A stretch of 64,000 nucleotides of DNA from Cohnella rhizosphaerae (lineage in GTDB: Bacteria; Bacillota; Bacilli; Paenibacillales; Paenibacillaceae): contig NZ_JAPDIA010000003.1 of NCBI RefSeq assembly GCF_029525575.1, positions 434,001 through 498,000 on the forward strand, given 5' to 3'. The position numbers and the translations under genes are program-made. Position 1 is the stretch's first letter, and every line of letters begins with the position of its first letter. The notes below the pieces were generated by a model. That model did not search any database and had not been told where the DNA came from. It worked only from the letters and a program-made list of their open reading frames with translations. Below are positions 56,851-64,000 of this stretch, one piece after another.

Positions 56851-58200
56851 TTACTGGATCATCTGGTTGATGTCGTCCTGGGCCTTCTGCAGCGTCGCCT
56901 TGACGTCGCCGTCCTTGGTCATGACGGACTTGACGATGGCGTCCGTGAACGCGGTGGCCGCTTCGGTGGCGTATTCGCCCGGCCATATGGCGACCGGCTG
57001 GATATGGGACAACTGCTCGAGGTTAATCCGGTAAAGCGGGTTCTGCTCGACGAAGTCCTTCAGGCCGTTCGGATCGTCGGCGAGCGCTGTGCGCAGCGGG
57101 AGGTAGCCGATTTGCGAGGTGATGATCGTATAGCCGCGGTCGCCGGTCACGAAGCGGATGAACTCCCAGATCGCCGCGCTTTTCTCCGGGCTGTCCGAGC
57201 GGACGGCGAGTACGCTGCCCGAGTTGACCGGGACGGCAGGCTTGTCGCCGAACTGCGGCATGCCTGCGCCGTACACCTTCCAACCGCCGGCTTCGGACGC
57301 CTTCTTGATGCCGCTGTAGAGCGAAGTCGAGGAGGCGTACATGCCGAGGTTGCCGGCCATGAACTGCTCCACCAACTCCGTTTCCGTGCCGGGCGCGGAG
57401 GCGCCGTTCTGGTACAGATCTTGCCACGTCTCGATGGCCTCGACGCTCTCGGGGCTCGCGAATTCCGCCGACTTGCGGTCCTTCGACAGCACCTCGCCGC
57501 CGTTGCTCAGGATGAGGCCTTCGGTGATCCAGCCGTTGGTCGGCGTGAGGCCAAAGCCGTCCTTGCCTGTCGCGGCCTTGATCTTAAGGGAGGCTTCCTT
57601 GATCTCGGCCCAAGTCTTCGGCGGCTTTGCCGGATCGAGGCCGGCCGCTTCGAACAGCTTGCCGTTGATGAAGACGATCGGCGTGCTGAACGTGAAGGCG
57701 AGGCCGTACATCTTGCCGTCGATCTTGCCGAGCTCAAGCGCGTTGGGCGAGATGCCCTGCAGATGCGCGTCCAGTTCCGCCTTCGGGAAGACGTCCTCGT
57801 ACGCTTTGAAGCCAAGGCTCAGGCGGGAGGCGTCGAGCGTGCCGAACGGATGCTGCACGACGTCGACTTCCTTGCCCGCGGAGATGTCCGCCTTGTACTG
57901 CTGCATCGTCGTGTCCGCGACGCCTTCGACGACGACGCCCTTTTCCTTGCCGACCGTGTCGTTGAATTCCTTGATCAGCTGCTCCATGCCCGGCTTCATC
58001 GTCGGGTAGGCGAGGCTGTACGAGTAGAACGTGACCTTGGTCGGATTCGCGGGATCGAGCTTGGCGAGCTCCGTCTGGCTTGGCGCCGCGGTAGCGGCAG
58101 CAACATCGGATTCGCCTTCTGCGGCGGAGCCGCAGGCGGACAGGCTGGCTGCGGATGCGATGGCGAGTACCAAAGCGGTGCCTTTCATGAACGGTTTCAT
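56851..58200 (-). CDS. ABC transporter substrate-binding lipoprotein (family 1/UgpB-like)
   Basis: 449 residues. The signal peptide ends LSAC with Cys23. The mature part (TKVTFYSYSLAYPTMKPGMEQL, later GGWKVYGAGMPQFGDKPAVPVNSGS) is a family 1 binding fold. It precedes the two permease genes and follows the two phosphatases. Ligand unknown. Confidence 0.9.
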   Translation of the reverse strand: MKPFMKGTALVLAIASAASLSACGSAAEGESDVAAATAAPSQTELAKLDPANPTKVTFYSYSLAYPTMKPGMEQLIKEFNDTVGKEKGVVVEGVADTTMQQYKADISAGKEVDVVQHPFGTLDASRLSLGFKAYEDVFPKAELDAHLQGISPNALELGKIDGKMYGLAFTFSTPIVFINGKLFEAAGLDPAKPPKTWAEIKEASLKIKAATGKDGFGLTPTNGWITEGLILSNGGEVLSKDRKSAEFASPESVEAIETWQDLYQNGASAPGTETELVEQFMAGNLGMYASSTSLYSGIKKASEAGGWKVYGAGMPQFGDKPAVPVNSGSVLAVRSDSPEKSAAIWEFIRFVTGDRGYTIITSQIGYLPLRTALADDPNGLKDFVEQNPLYRINLEQLSHIQPVAIWPGEYATEAATAFTDAIVKSVMTKDGDVKATLQKAQDDINQMIQ

Positions 58201-58252
58201 AAAATCATGAGTCCCCCCTTTTCAATAATGGATGCCTGTTCCGTCTAAGCGA

Positions 58253-59041
58253 CTAAGCTTCCAGGCAGTAAGCTTGTATACGCGCCCGATCTTGGGCGTC
58301 GATGCCGAATTCGGCGAGCAAATACTGTTCGAACGTACCGTGCGCGGACAAAATGGCGTTCATCGAGGCATCGAGGTACCGCTCCTGCAGCGCCATCGTG
58401 CGGCGCATCGTTTCGAGCGACGCTTCGTCGAGATATTGGGCGGCCATGTCGAACATTTGCGCATGGAACTTCTCTAGCGTTACGTTCGACAGCAGGTAGT
58501 CCTCCATAATCGTCTCGTACGGCACGCCCAGCGTGAGCAGAATGAGCAGGGCGCCGACGCCCGTGCGATCCCGTCCGCCCGCGCAGTGATGGACGAGCGG
58601 CAGGCTCGTTTCCGGCGTGCGCAGCAGCGACATGAGCTGCTTGTAGGAGGCGTTGTTGATCGGCAGACTGGCGTACAGCCTGTCCAGCATGTTGTCCGAG
58701 AACGCCTTGTGCATGCCGCTCTTGAACAGCTGCTCCATCGTCACATGCGGCGCGTCCTCGGCCGCTTCGTTGGCCGGCACGCGGATGTAGAGCGCTTCGC
58801 CGATGACCGGGTCCGGCTTCTCTTCGGCTTCGGCGCGGTTGCGGTAGTCGAAAACGTGCCTCAGGCCGATGGCGCGCAGCGCCTCGTGGTCGGCTTCCGT
58901 CAGGCCGGTCAGCTCGGCGGCGCGGAACAGCAGTCCCTTTTTGACCGTTCGGCCGTCTTCGGTGCGCAGTCCGCCCATGTCCCGGAAGTTAAAGGCGCCT
59001 TCCAGCGGCAGCAGGCAGGCCGGCATTTGAATCGTCGTCAT
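58253..59041 (-). CDS. Tyrosine/dual-specificity-type phosphatase (Y_phosphatase3 family)
   Basis: 262 residues. The catalytic loop HCAGGRDRTG at 152-161 has the CX5R signature with Cys153 and Arg159. The N-terminal block NFRDMGGLRTEDGRTVKKGLLFRAAEL (near 18-44) is characteristic of the family, whose members also hydrolyse phosphoinositides and sugar or nucleoside phosphates. The context (ABC transporter, metallophosphoesterase) suggests action on an imported phosphoester rather than on protein. Confidence 0.92.
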   Translation of the reverse strand: MTTIQMPACLLPLEGAFNFRDMGGLRTEDGRTVKKGLLFRAAELTGLTEADHEALRAIGLRHVFDYRNRAEAEEKPDPVIGEALYIRVPANEAAEDAPHVTMEQLFKSGMHKAFSDNMLDRLYASLPINNASYKQLMSLLRTPETSLPLVHHCAGGRDRTGVGALLILLTLGVPYETIMEDYLLSNVTLEKFHAQMFDMAAQYLDEASLETMRRTMALQERYLDASMNAILSAHGTFEQYLLAEFGIDAQDRARIQAYCLEA

Positions 59042-59145
59042 GTTGCGTCTCTCCTCGGTTATCGATGTCGGTAGACCGGGCTGCCGGCGTCCGGCGTTCT
59101 AATAAGCATTCGTGATCGGCGCCGGCGACCTGGCGTCGGATGGAA

Positions 59146-59968
59146 TCAGTGCTGGGCGACGAGCATGGAGATCGGGAAGCGGAAATACTCTTCGCCTGAA
59201 GTCGGCAGCACGGTCGTCTGGATCGAGATGCCTTCCTCGGTCACGTCGACGATGTTAAAGCCGCAGAAGTCGACCATCTTGTAGTTCTCCGCGTCCGCCA
59301 GCTCGCCGGTGAACGCCGTTCCTGCGGCTGCGACGTTGAGGATGCCGCGGTAGGTGCCGACGTTGTTGGAGTGGACGTGTCCGGCCATGACGCCGATGAC
59401 GTCGGTGCCTTCGATCACGTCGCCGAGCTGCGCGCGGTTCGCCAGCAGGTGGTCGCCGGGCATTCCGCGCACGCTCATCATCGGATGGTGGATGCCGACG
59501 ATCGTGCCGAGCGGAGCGGGGGGTAGCAAGCTCGTCCTTGAGCCAAGCGAGCTGCGCGGCGTCGAGCTCGCCGTCGTGGCGGCCGGCGACTTGGGAGTTC
59601 AGGCCGATCAGGCGCAGTCCGTTAAAGTCGAGCGAGTAGTAGTAGGCTTCTTCGGACGGCGCTTCGCCGAGGTAGCCCTGGCGGAAAGCGGAGCGATGAT
59701 CGTGATTGCCGAGCACGACGTGCACGGGCGCGCCGATCAGCGCCGCGCATTCGTCGAGGACCGTGCGGATGTAGGCGTAGTCCGCTGCGTCTCCTTCATG
59801 CGACAGGTCGCCCGTGATGAGCACGAAGTGCGGCGCGACGTTCGCGTCGCGGAGGTGGAGGAACGTCTGCTTGACCTTCTCGGCAAGCTTGAACTTGGCG
59901 AAGGGGCCCTCGGAGCTCGGCGCGTTCATGTGCGTGTCGGTCAGGTGGACGAATTTCATGCTTTTCAT
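59146..59968 (-). CDS. Calcineurin-like metallophosphoesterase (CpdA-type), one frame break
   Basis: About 273 residues after removing one base from the six-G run 59518-59523. Metal-site motifs: HLTDTHM, ITGDLSHEGD, LGNHDHR, GIHHPMMS and AGHVHSNN. The family includes cyclic-nucleotide and glycerophospho-diesterases. ATG 59968 is used, with GGAGG ten bases upstream; TTG 59974 and ATG 59959 are alternatives. First gene of the operon behind twin GntR operators. Confidence 0.88.
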
Positions 59969-60001
59969 CTTCAATCAGCCTCCTTGGTTTTTGAAAAATA
60001 A

Positions 60002-60037
60002 TCTTGTATACAAGAATTATCGATCTTGTATGTAAGA
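60002..60037. promoter_or_regulatory. Twin GntR operators upstream of the phosphatase/ABC operon
   Basis: TCTTGTATACAAGA (60002-60015), a perfect palindrome, and TCTTGTATGTAAGA (60024-60037), a near match, are centred 22 bases apart. They lie between the operon start at 59968 and a possible promoter on the minus strand (TTACAC and TATACC, 17-bp spacer). TTGTATACAA-type palindromes are typical GntR/FadR-family sites, and a gntR gene lies just upstream. Confidence 0.8.
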
Positions 60038-60084
60038 AAGGTATAAACGAGCGTTCGGAGTTGTGTAAAATGTGACGGACACGC

Positions 60085-60116
60085 AAAAAAAGCCCCGAAA
60101 CGAGAGGTTTCGGGGC
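60085..60116 (-). terminator. Rho-independent terminator of the gntR gene
   Basis: GCCCCGAAAC and GTTTCGGGGC with a five-base loop. The A7 on the plus strand gives a T7 tail on the minus strand. Confidence 0.9.
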
Positions 60117-60163
60117 GGGTTCGGCGATGCGGCGGTGCCGAAAAACGGCGAAGCTATACGTTT

Positions 60164-60814
60164 TTATACTTTGTAGCCGTTTCGGAGCAGCTCTTCGCGC
60201 GAGTTGCGTTTGGACGCCTGGATGGCGGCTTTGGCCTCCACGTAGTTGCCTTCCGTTAAGTGACGGTAAATTTCGGCGTACAGCTTTTTGCCTGTGTATG
60301 GACGATTCGAGCCCTCGGTCGATCGATAGGCGACGACGACATAGAGAACCTTGTCCTTGTAGCGGTCGAACGTCTCCATGATGCTCCGGTTGCCGATCGT
60401 GGAGAGCAGCGTGCTCATGAACATGAGGCCGGACTCGTAATACTCGCGGTGCATCTTGCGCTCGCTGGCCTCGATGAGCAGGTCCAGATAGTAACGCATC
60501 CGCTCGAAGTCGGGCTCGTACTGATCCTGCTCCATGCGTTCCAGCACGAACAGATAAAGCGCGTTCAACAAGTCGAACATGTCGTACAGTTCCTTGACAT
60601 CGATGCCTTTGACGAGGATCCCGCGCTTGACAAGCGTTTCCAGGAATCCTTCCTTTTCCAGCTGCATGACGGCGGCCCGGACGGGCGTCCTGCTCATGCC
60701 GAGCCCGCTCGCGAGCTCGCTCTCCGAGAGCAACTGGCCGGGCAGGTACTTACCGCTGAGCAGCCGCTGCCGGAGTTCCTGGTAGGCGACTTCCGCGAGA
60801 GGCAGGTCGGACAT
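60164..60814 (-). CDS. GntR-family regulator (FadR/FCD-like)
   Basis: 216 residues. The winged helix (about 5-70: AYQELRQRLLSGKYLPGQLLSESELASGLGMSRTPVRAAVMQLEKEGFLE) is followed by an all-helical effector domain with ERMRYYLDLLIEASERKMHREYYESG. ATG 60814 follows AAGGAGA. It probably represses the phosphatase/ABC operon through the twin sites at 60002-60037. Confidence 0.92.
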   Translation of the reverse strand: MSDLPLAEVAYQELRQRLLSGKYLPGQLLSESELASGLGMSRTPVRAAVMQLEKEGFLETLVKRGILVKGIDVKELYDMFDLLNALYLFVLERMEQDQYEPDFERMRYYLDLLIEASERKMHREYYESGLMFMSTLLSTIGNRSIMETFDRYKDKVLYVVVAYRSTEGSNRPYTGKKLYAEIYRHLTEGNYVEAKAAIQASKRNSREELLRNGYKV

Positions 60815-60850
60815 TGAGCGCAATCTCCTTTGAATCGTTACCGATCATGA

Positions 60851-61155
60851 TATCCATTTAGTATATCTTGTCGATCCGCGGCGGGCAATGCAGCTCTTTG
60901 TTAACGCGATTGCGTTCAGAATAGGCCAAACCGTTTCTTGCACACATTTTTGCAGTCCGCGCGCAGCAGTTCGTTGACGCCGGCTGCTTCCAGCTTTTCG
61001 AATAAAGCCTCCGGGCCTTGATTCACCTTGAAGTCCATCTCTTCCTTGTACAGTGGCAGCAGGCTGAAAAAATGACCGCCTCGTACGTACTTTTGTGCGA
61101 CAGCACTTGGCCTGCAGCGGGCGCCGCGTCGCATGATGTGCTTGCAAACGACAGC
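60851..61155 (-). pseudogene. Intergenic stretch with a possible binding-protein remnant
   Basis: Minus-strand codons at about 60916-61050 read YKEEMDFKVNQGPEALFEKLEAAGVNELL and a short basic tail. This resembles the C-terminal end of ABC binding proteins, but nothing upstream in frame supports a full gene. The rest of the gap holds no recognised feature. Confidence 0.35.
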
Positions 61156-61186
61156 ACGCGGGGAAGACTTGGTGTCTTCCCCGCGT
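61156..61186. terminator. Strong hairpin downstream of the SDR gene
   Basis: ACGCGGGGAAGAC and GTCTTCCCCGCGT form a perfect 13-bp stem with a five-base loop. No long T-run is present. It lies 27 bases after the SDR stop. Confidence 0.65.
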
Positions 61187-61212
61187 TTGTGTCGACAAGG
61201 CAGCTTGGGCAT

Positions 61213-61977
61213 TTAAAGCCGCGAACCTCCGCTCGCATCGATGAGCTGGCCCGTCACCCAGCGGCTGTCCGATGAAGCGAGGAACGCGGCGATGTCGGCG
61301 ACGTCCTCGGGCTGGCCCCAACGGCCGAACACCGATAGTCCTGCGGCGAATGCCCGTCCTCCGGGATCCTGAAGCGTTCCCGCGTTCATATCGGTGTCGA
61401 TGATGCCGGGCTGGAGCGCGTTGACCCGGATTCCGCGGCTTCCCAGTTCCTGCGCCAAATTCAGCGTGAGCGTATTGACGGCGCCTTTGGACACGCTGTA
61501 GCCGAGCAGATTCGGCAGCGGGATACGCGTCACGGCGGAAGACAGATTAATGATGCTGCCGCCGTCGTTCATGCGCTTCAGCGCTTCCCGGATGACGAGA
61601 ATCGGCGCCTTGACGTTGATGTCCAGCACCTCGTCAAGCGATGCCGCCGTCGTCTCCTCGATGCCGATCTGTTGGCCGATGCCCGCGTTATTGACCAAAA
61701 TATCAAGCCGCGTGCCGGTTGCGGGCGCGTCGAGGCGCCCGTCCAGCGCCTCGAACAAAGCCTCGATGCCCCCGGCGGAGGCGAGATCGGCGCCAATGGC
61801 GAACGCCGAACCGCCGCCGGACCTAATCTCGCGAACGACCGCTTCCGCGCGCGCCAGGTTGCTCCCGTAATGCACCGCGACGGTTGCGCCGTCCGCGGCA
61901 AGGCGCAGCGCGATTCCGCGTCCGATCCCTCTGCTCGCTCCCGTTACCAATGCGGCCTTCCCGTTCAGTCTCGCCAT
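61213..61977 (-). CDS. Short-chain dehydrogenase/reductase (FabG-like)
   Basis: 254 residues. Cofactor motif TGASRGIG at 12-19, NNAG in the middle, catalytic Ser in LSSAVT, Tyr and Lys in YSVSKGA. The Ala/His after the first beta strand (VAVHYGSN) suggests NADP preference. AAGGAG lies upstream of ATG 61977. Substrate unknown. Confidence 0.92.
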   Translation of the reverse strand: MARLNGKAALVTGASRGIGRGIALRLAADGATVAVHYGSNLARAEAVVREIRSGGGSAFAIGADLASAGGIEALFEALDGRLDAPATGTRLDILVNNAGIGQQIGIEETTAASLDEVLDINVKAPILVIREALKRMNDGGSIINLSSAVTRIPLPNLLGYSVSKGAVNTLTLNLAQELGSRGIRVNALQPGIIDTDMNAGTLQDPGGRAFAAGLSVFGRWGQPEDVADIAAFLASSDSRWVTGQLIDASGGSRL

Positions 61978-62138
61978 ATGGATCAGCTCCTTCTCTTTTT
62001 TTACAAGACCAGTTATAGCACGTGTCCGGGTTTGCGATGTTGCGCTTCTATTCGGGTGGCCGGGCAAGCCTTTGGTTGATGGCGGTTATGGCTGATAGAA
62101 TGGGATTACAGGACAGCAACCCAGAGGAGGAGACACGA

Positions 62139-62645
62139 GTGAACGAACGAACGCCAGTGGAGATCGTACCGTGGTCCGGAGGCCATCTCGAGCTGCTGCG
62201 CCGAATGAACGCGCCGGAGATGACGGAGCATCTGGGCGGACCGGAGACGGAGGCGCAGGTCGCGGAGCGCCACGAACGTTATATGCGGATTGCCCAAAAA
62301 GGAACGGGGCGCATGTTCGCCGTCGTTCTGCTCCCGGAGCGGGAGCTCGCAGGCAGCGTCGGATATTGGGAGCGCAATTGGCAGGGACGGCAAGTGTGCG
62401 AGATGGGTTGGGGCATTCTGCCGGCCTACCAGGGCCGAGGCCTCGCGACCGCAGCCGTTGCGCAAGCGATCGAGGCCGTCCGCGCGCAGGGCGCCCGTCG
62501 CACGATCCATGCGTATCCGGGCGCCGGCAATCCCGCGTCGAACGCCGTCTGCCGCAAGCTCGGCTTCACGCTAATCGGGGAGATCGAATTCGAATATCCG
62601 CCGGGCAGCTGGATGCGGTGCAACGACTGGCGGCTGGCGCTCTGA
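62139..62645 (+). CDS. GNAT-family N-acetyltransferase (RimJ/RimL-like)
   Basis: 168 residues. The acetyl-CoA loop AYQGRGLATAAV and the following IHAYPGAGNPASNAVCRKLGF are typical of the RimJ/L subgroup. GTG 62139 is chosen because GAGGAGG lies nine bases upstream. The acceptor is unknown. It lies 25 bases before the racemase-like gene. Confidence 0.9.
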   Translation: MNERTPVEIVPWSGGHLELLRRMNAPEMTEHLGGPETEAQVAERHERYMRIAQKGTGRMFAVVLLPERELAGSVGYWERNWQGRQVCEMGWGILPAYQGRGLATAAVAQAIEAVRAQGARRTIHAYPGAGNPASNAVCRKLGFTLIGEIEFEYPPGSWMRCNDWRLAL

Positions 62646-62670
62646 CGCTCTGAAAAGGAGGCGCAATGCG

Positions 62671-63348
62671 TTGGGACTGAAAATCGCTTGTCTGCATGCG
62701 CATGAATCGAATATTGCCTACATCGCGCGTATCCGTCTGCCCGCAGAGATGTCCTGGGCGCATTACGTCGATCCGGGATTGATCGCCCGGATGAGCGCCG
62801 ACGCTGCGTTTACGGAGGATCGCGCTCGCGACCATGTCGTTCGTCAGCTTGAATGGATGGCGATGGCCGGCGCCGACGCGATCCTGATCACTTGCACGAA
62901 CTATATCGCCCTGCTGGACGAAGCGCGGCCGACCGTCCGTCTGCCGATTCTCAAGATCGACGAGCCGTTTTTCGAGGAGCTGTACGGCCGCGAAGGCGCC
63001 CAAGCGCTGCTGTTCACGAACCCGGCCACCGTCGAGGGGACGATGGCGCGGCTGTACGCCCATGCGGAGCGAGAAAAGCGCGCGAGGCCGCAGATCGAGG
63101 CCGTCGTGCTGTCGGAGGCATTCGATCTCGTCATGCGCGGGGAAAAGGAGGCTTATCTGAACGCCGTGCAGGGCGAACTGGACAGTTTGCTCGACGCAGA
63201 CCCGGAGAGGTTCGTCGCCGTCGCGCAGCTGTCGATGGTCGATGCTGCGGAGCGCGCGGAAGCCGCGCGAGGCGTACGGATTGGCCAGCCGCTTCGCCGG
63301 CTTGCCGAAGCCGTGCACGCGCTGTCGCGCGAGCTTGGCGGCCGCTGA
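62671..63348 (+). CDS. Asp/Glu racemase-like protein
   Basis: 225 residues. The TCTNY motif (ADAILITCTNYIALL, near 70-84) carries the first catalytic Cys of the Asp/Glu/hydantoin racemase fold, but a clear second Cys is missing from the C-terminal half, so racemase activity is doubtful. TTG 62671 is used with AAAAGGAGG upstream; an out-of-frame ATG five bases earlier stops after four codons. Confidence 0.75.
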   Translation: MGLKIACLHAHESNIAYIARIRLPAEMSWAHYVDPGLIARMSADAAFTEDRARDHVVRQLEWMAMAGADAILITCTNYIALLDEARPTVRLPILKIDEPFFEELYGREGAQALLFTNPATVEGTMARLYAHAEREKRARPQIEAVVLSEAFDLVMRGEKEAYLNAVQGELDSLLDADPERFVAVAQLSMVDAAERAEAARGVRIGQPLRRLAEAVHALSRELGGR

Positions 63349-63362
63349 TCTTTTCGTCGCCA

Positions 63363-63458
63363 AGTCGCCAAGCCGCAAAGCCGCAAAGCCGCAAAGCCGC
63401 AAAGCCGCAAAACCGTAAAACCGCAAAACCGTAAAACCGCCAAACCGCAAAACCGGCA
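63363..63458. repeat. 8-bp microsatellite (AGCCGCAA, about 12 units)
   Basis: Perfect AGCCGCAA units turn into AACCGTAA/AACCGCAA variants along the tract. It lies just after the racemase-like gene. No coding role on the plus strand. Confidence 0.9.
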
Positions 63459-63539
63459 ATCGGCAAGAAACCTGGCGCGCGTCTACGTGCTAAACTGGGA
63501 GAGAAAACCAGACTCTTTTAAAGCGAGGAGAGATCGTCG

Positions 63540-64000
63540 GTGACTTCCATTAATCTCAGCCAAGTGCCGGTGGCGACAGCGGAGATGCTCGTGCGCAGGC
63601 CGGTAGAAGAAGTATTCGAAGCGTTCGTCGACCCGTCGGTAACGACGCGGTTCTGGTTCACCAAGAGCAGTGGCCGGTTGGCGGAGGGAGCGCGCGTCCG
63701 TTGGGAGTGGGAGATGTACGGCGCGGCGGCGGAGGTGGACGTCCTTGCGATCGAGCCGAATCGTCGGATTAAGATCCGATGGGGCGACGAGACAAACGGC
63801 TTTACGCAAGTGGAATGGACCTTTACGGACCGCGGGGCGAACGAGACCTTCGTCAGCGTCGTCAACTCGGGCTTCCAGGGCGACGGCGACGCGGTCGTGG
63901 CCCAGGCGCTCGATTCGACCGGCGGCTTCAACATGGTGCTCTGCGCGCTGAAGGCTCTGCTCGAGCACGGTATCGAGCTGAACGTCGTTGCCGACAAGGC
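63540..64000 (+). CDS. SRPBCC-domain protein, 3' end outside the window
   Basis: About 153 residues are visible. AEMLVRRPVEEVFEAFVDPSVTTRFWFTKSSG, EWEMYGAAAEVDVLAIEPN and a C-terminal FNMVLCALKALLEHG are typical of activator-of-Hsp90-like START proteins. GTG 63540 follows GAGGAG. It is probably nearly complete, since family members are 145-160 residues, but no stop is seen before the window ends. Confidence 0.87.
   Translation, partial: MTSINLSQVPVATAEMLVRRPVEEVFEAFVDPSVTTRFWFTKSSGRLAEGARVRWEWEMYGAAAEVDVLAIEPNRRIKIRWGDETNGFTQVEWTFTDRGANETFVSVVNSGFQGDGDAVVAQALDSTGGFNMVLCALKALLEHGIELNVVADK

Noticed and set aside
63131..63466. Minus-strand frame rich in FAALRLCGF repeats
   Set aside because: It is the translation of an 8-bp microsatellite joined to the reverse of the racemase-like gene.

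Overview
The window looks like a chromosomal stretch from a high-GC, spore-former-type Bacillota, most likely family Paenibacillaceae (Cohnella/Paenibacillus-like). Evidence: strong AGGAGG ribosome sites; YesM/YesN-type two-component pairs beside carbohydrate ABC operons that lack their own ATPase; an LplA/LplB/YtcP-type transporter; a MocR regulator; and a paeninodin-like lasso peptide locus. No rRNA or tRNA genes, CRISPR array or prophage were seen.

Layout. 1-1.7 kb: end of a YCII-like gene, a chloramphenicol acetyltransferase behind a translational-attenuation leader, and a CapC/YwqE-type phosphatase. 2.1-7.2 kb: lasso peptide locus in the order cyclase, precursor, HPr-kinase-like precursor kinase, ABC exporter, behind one strong promoter; the leader-binding (B1) and leader-protease (B2) genes are absent. 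7.3-15 kb: membrane glycosyltransferase with a repetitive Gly/Gln insert, a 52-bp tandem array, glutathionyl-hydroquinone-reductase-like protein, acetyltransferase, collagen-like surface protein, FAD oxidoreductase and SigJ-like sigma factor. 15.2-25.3 kb (minus strand): glycan operon of two permeases, binding lipoprotein, YesM, YesN and a GH2 glycosidase. 25.4-26.7 kb: IS4-family insertion sequence. 26.8-32.5 kb: XRE/membrane-protein operon with twin operators, a small membrane protein, chemoreceptor, AraC regulator and a sugar isomerase-like protein. 32.6-36.2 kb: trpB, then an RsbQ hydrolase paired with a PAS-coiled-coil-GGDEF diguanylate cyclase (where RsbP would be expected), and a small conserved protein. 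36.4-42 kb: family 5 binding protein, MocR regulator divergent from an EamA exporter whose C-terminus runs into a 51-bp repeat array, and an epimerase. 42-43.9 kb: AT-richer island with a lipoprotein and decayed transposase pieces. 44-45.8 kb: MerR plus SRPBCC pair, a 92-bp repeat array and a DUF378 protein. 46-54.6 kb: GH43 enzyme divergent from a YesM/YesN/ABC operon with two binding proteins. 55-60.8 kb (minus strand): ABC transporter plus two phosphatases behind twin GntR operators, with the GntR gene. 61-64 kb: SDR, acetyltransferase, Asp/Glu racemase-like protein and a partial SRPBCC gene.

A striking global feature is that at least 21 reading-frame breaks in 16 genes sit at homopolymer runs of 5-7 bases, and each is repaired by removing one base from the run. 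Over-called homopolymers in the assembly are the most likely cause, so these genes are annotated as whole CDSs with the break noted. A second global feature is a set of tandem or clustered intergenic repeats (9.7, 45.1, 54.8 kb and the IS flanks) that share a short core of the form GCG-n-CAAAA-n-CTAAC. A fourth array, at 40.6 kb, resembles it only loosely.
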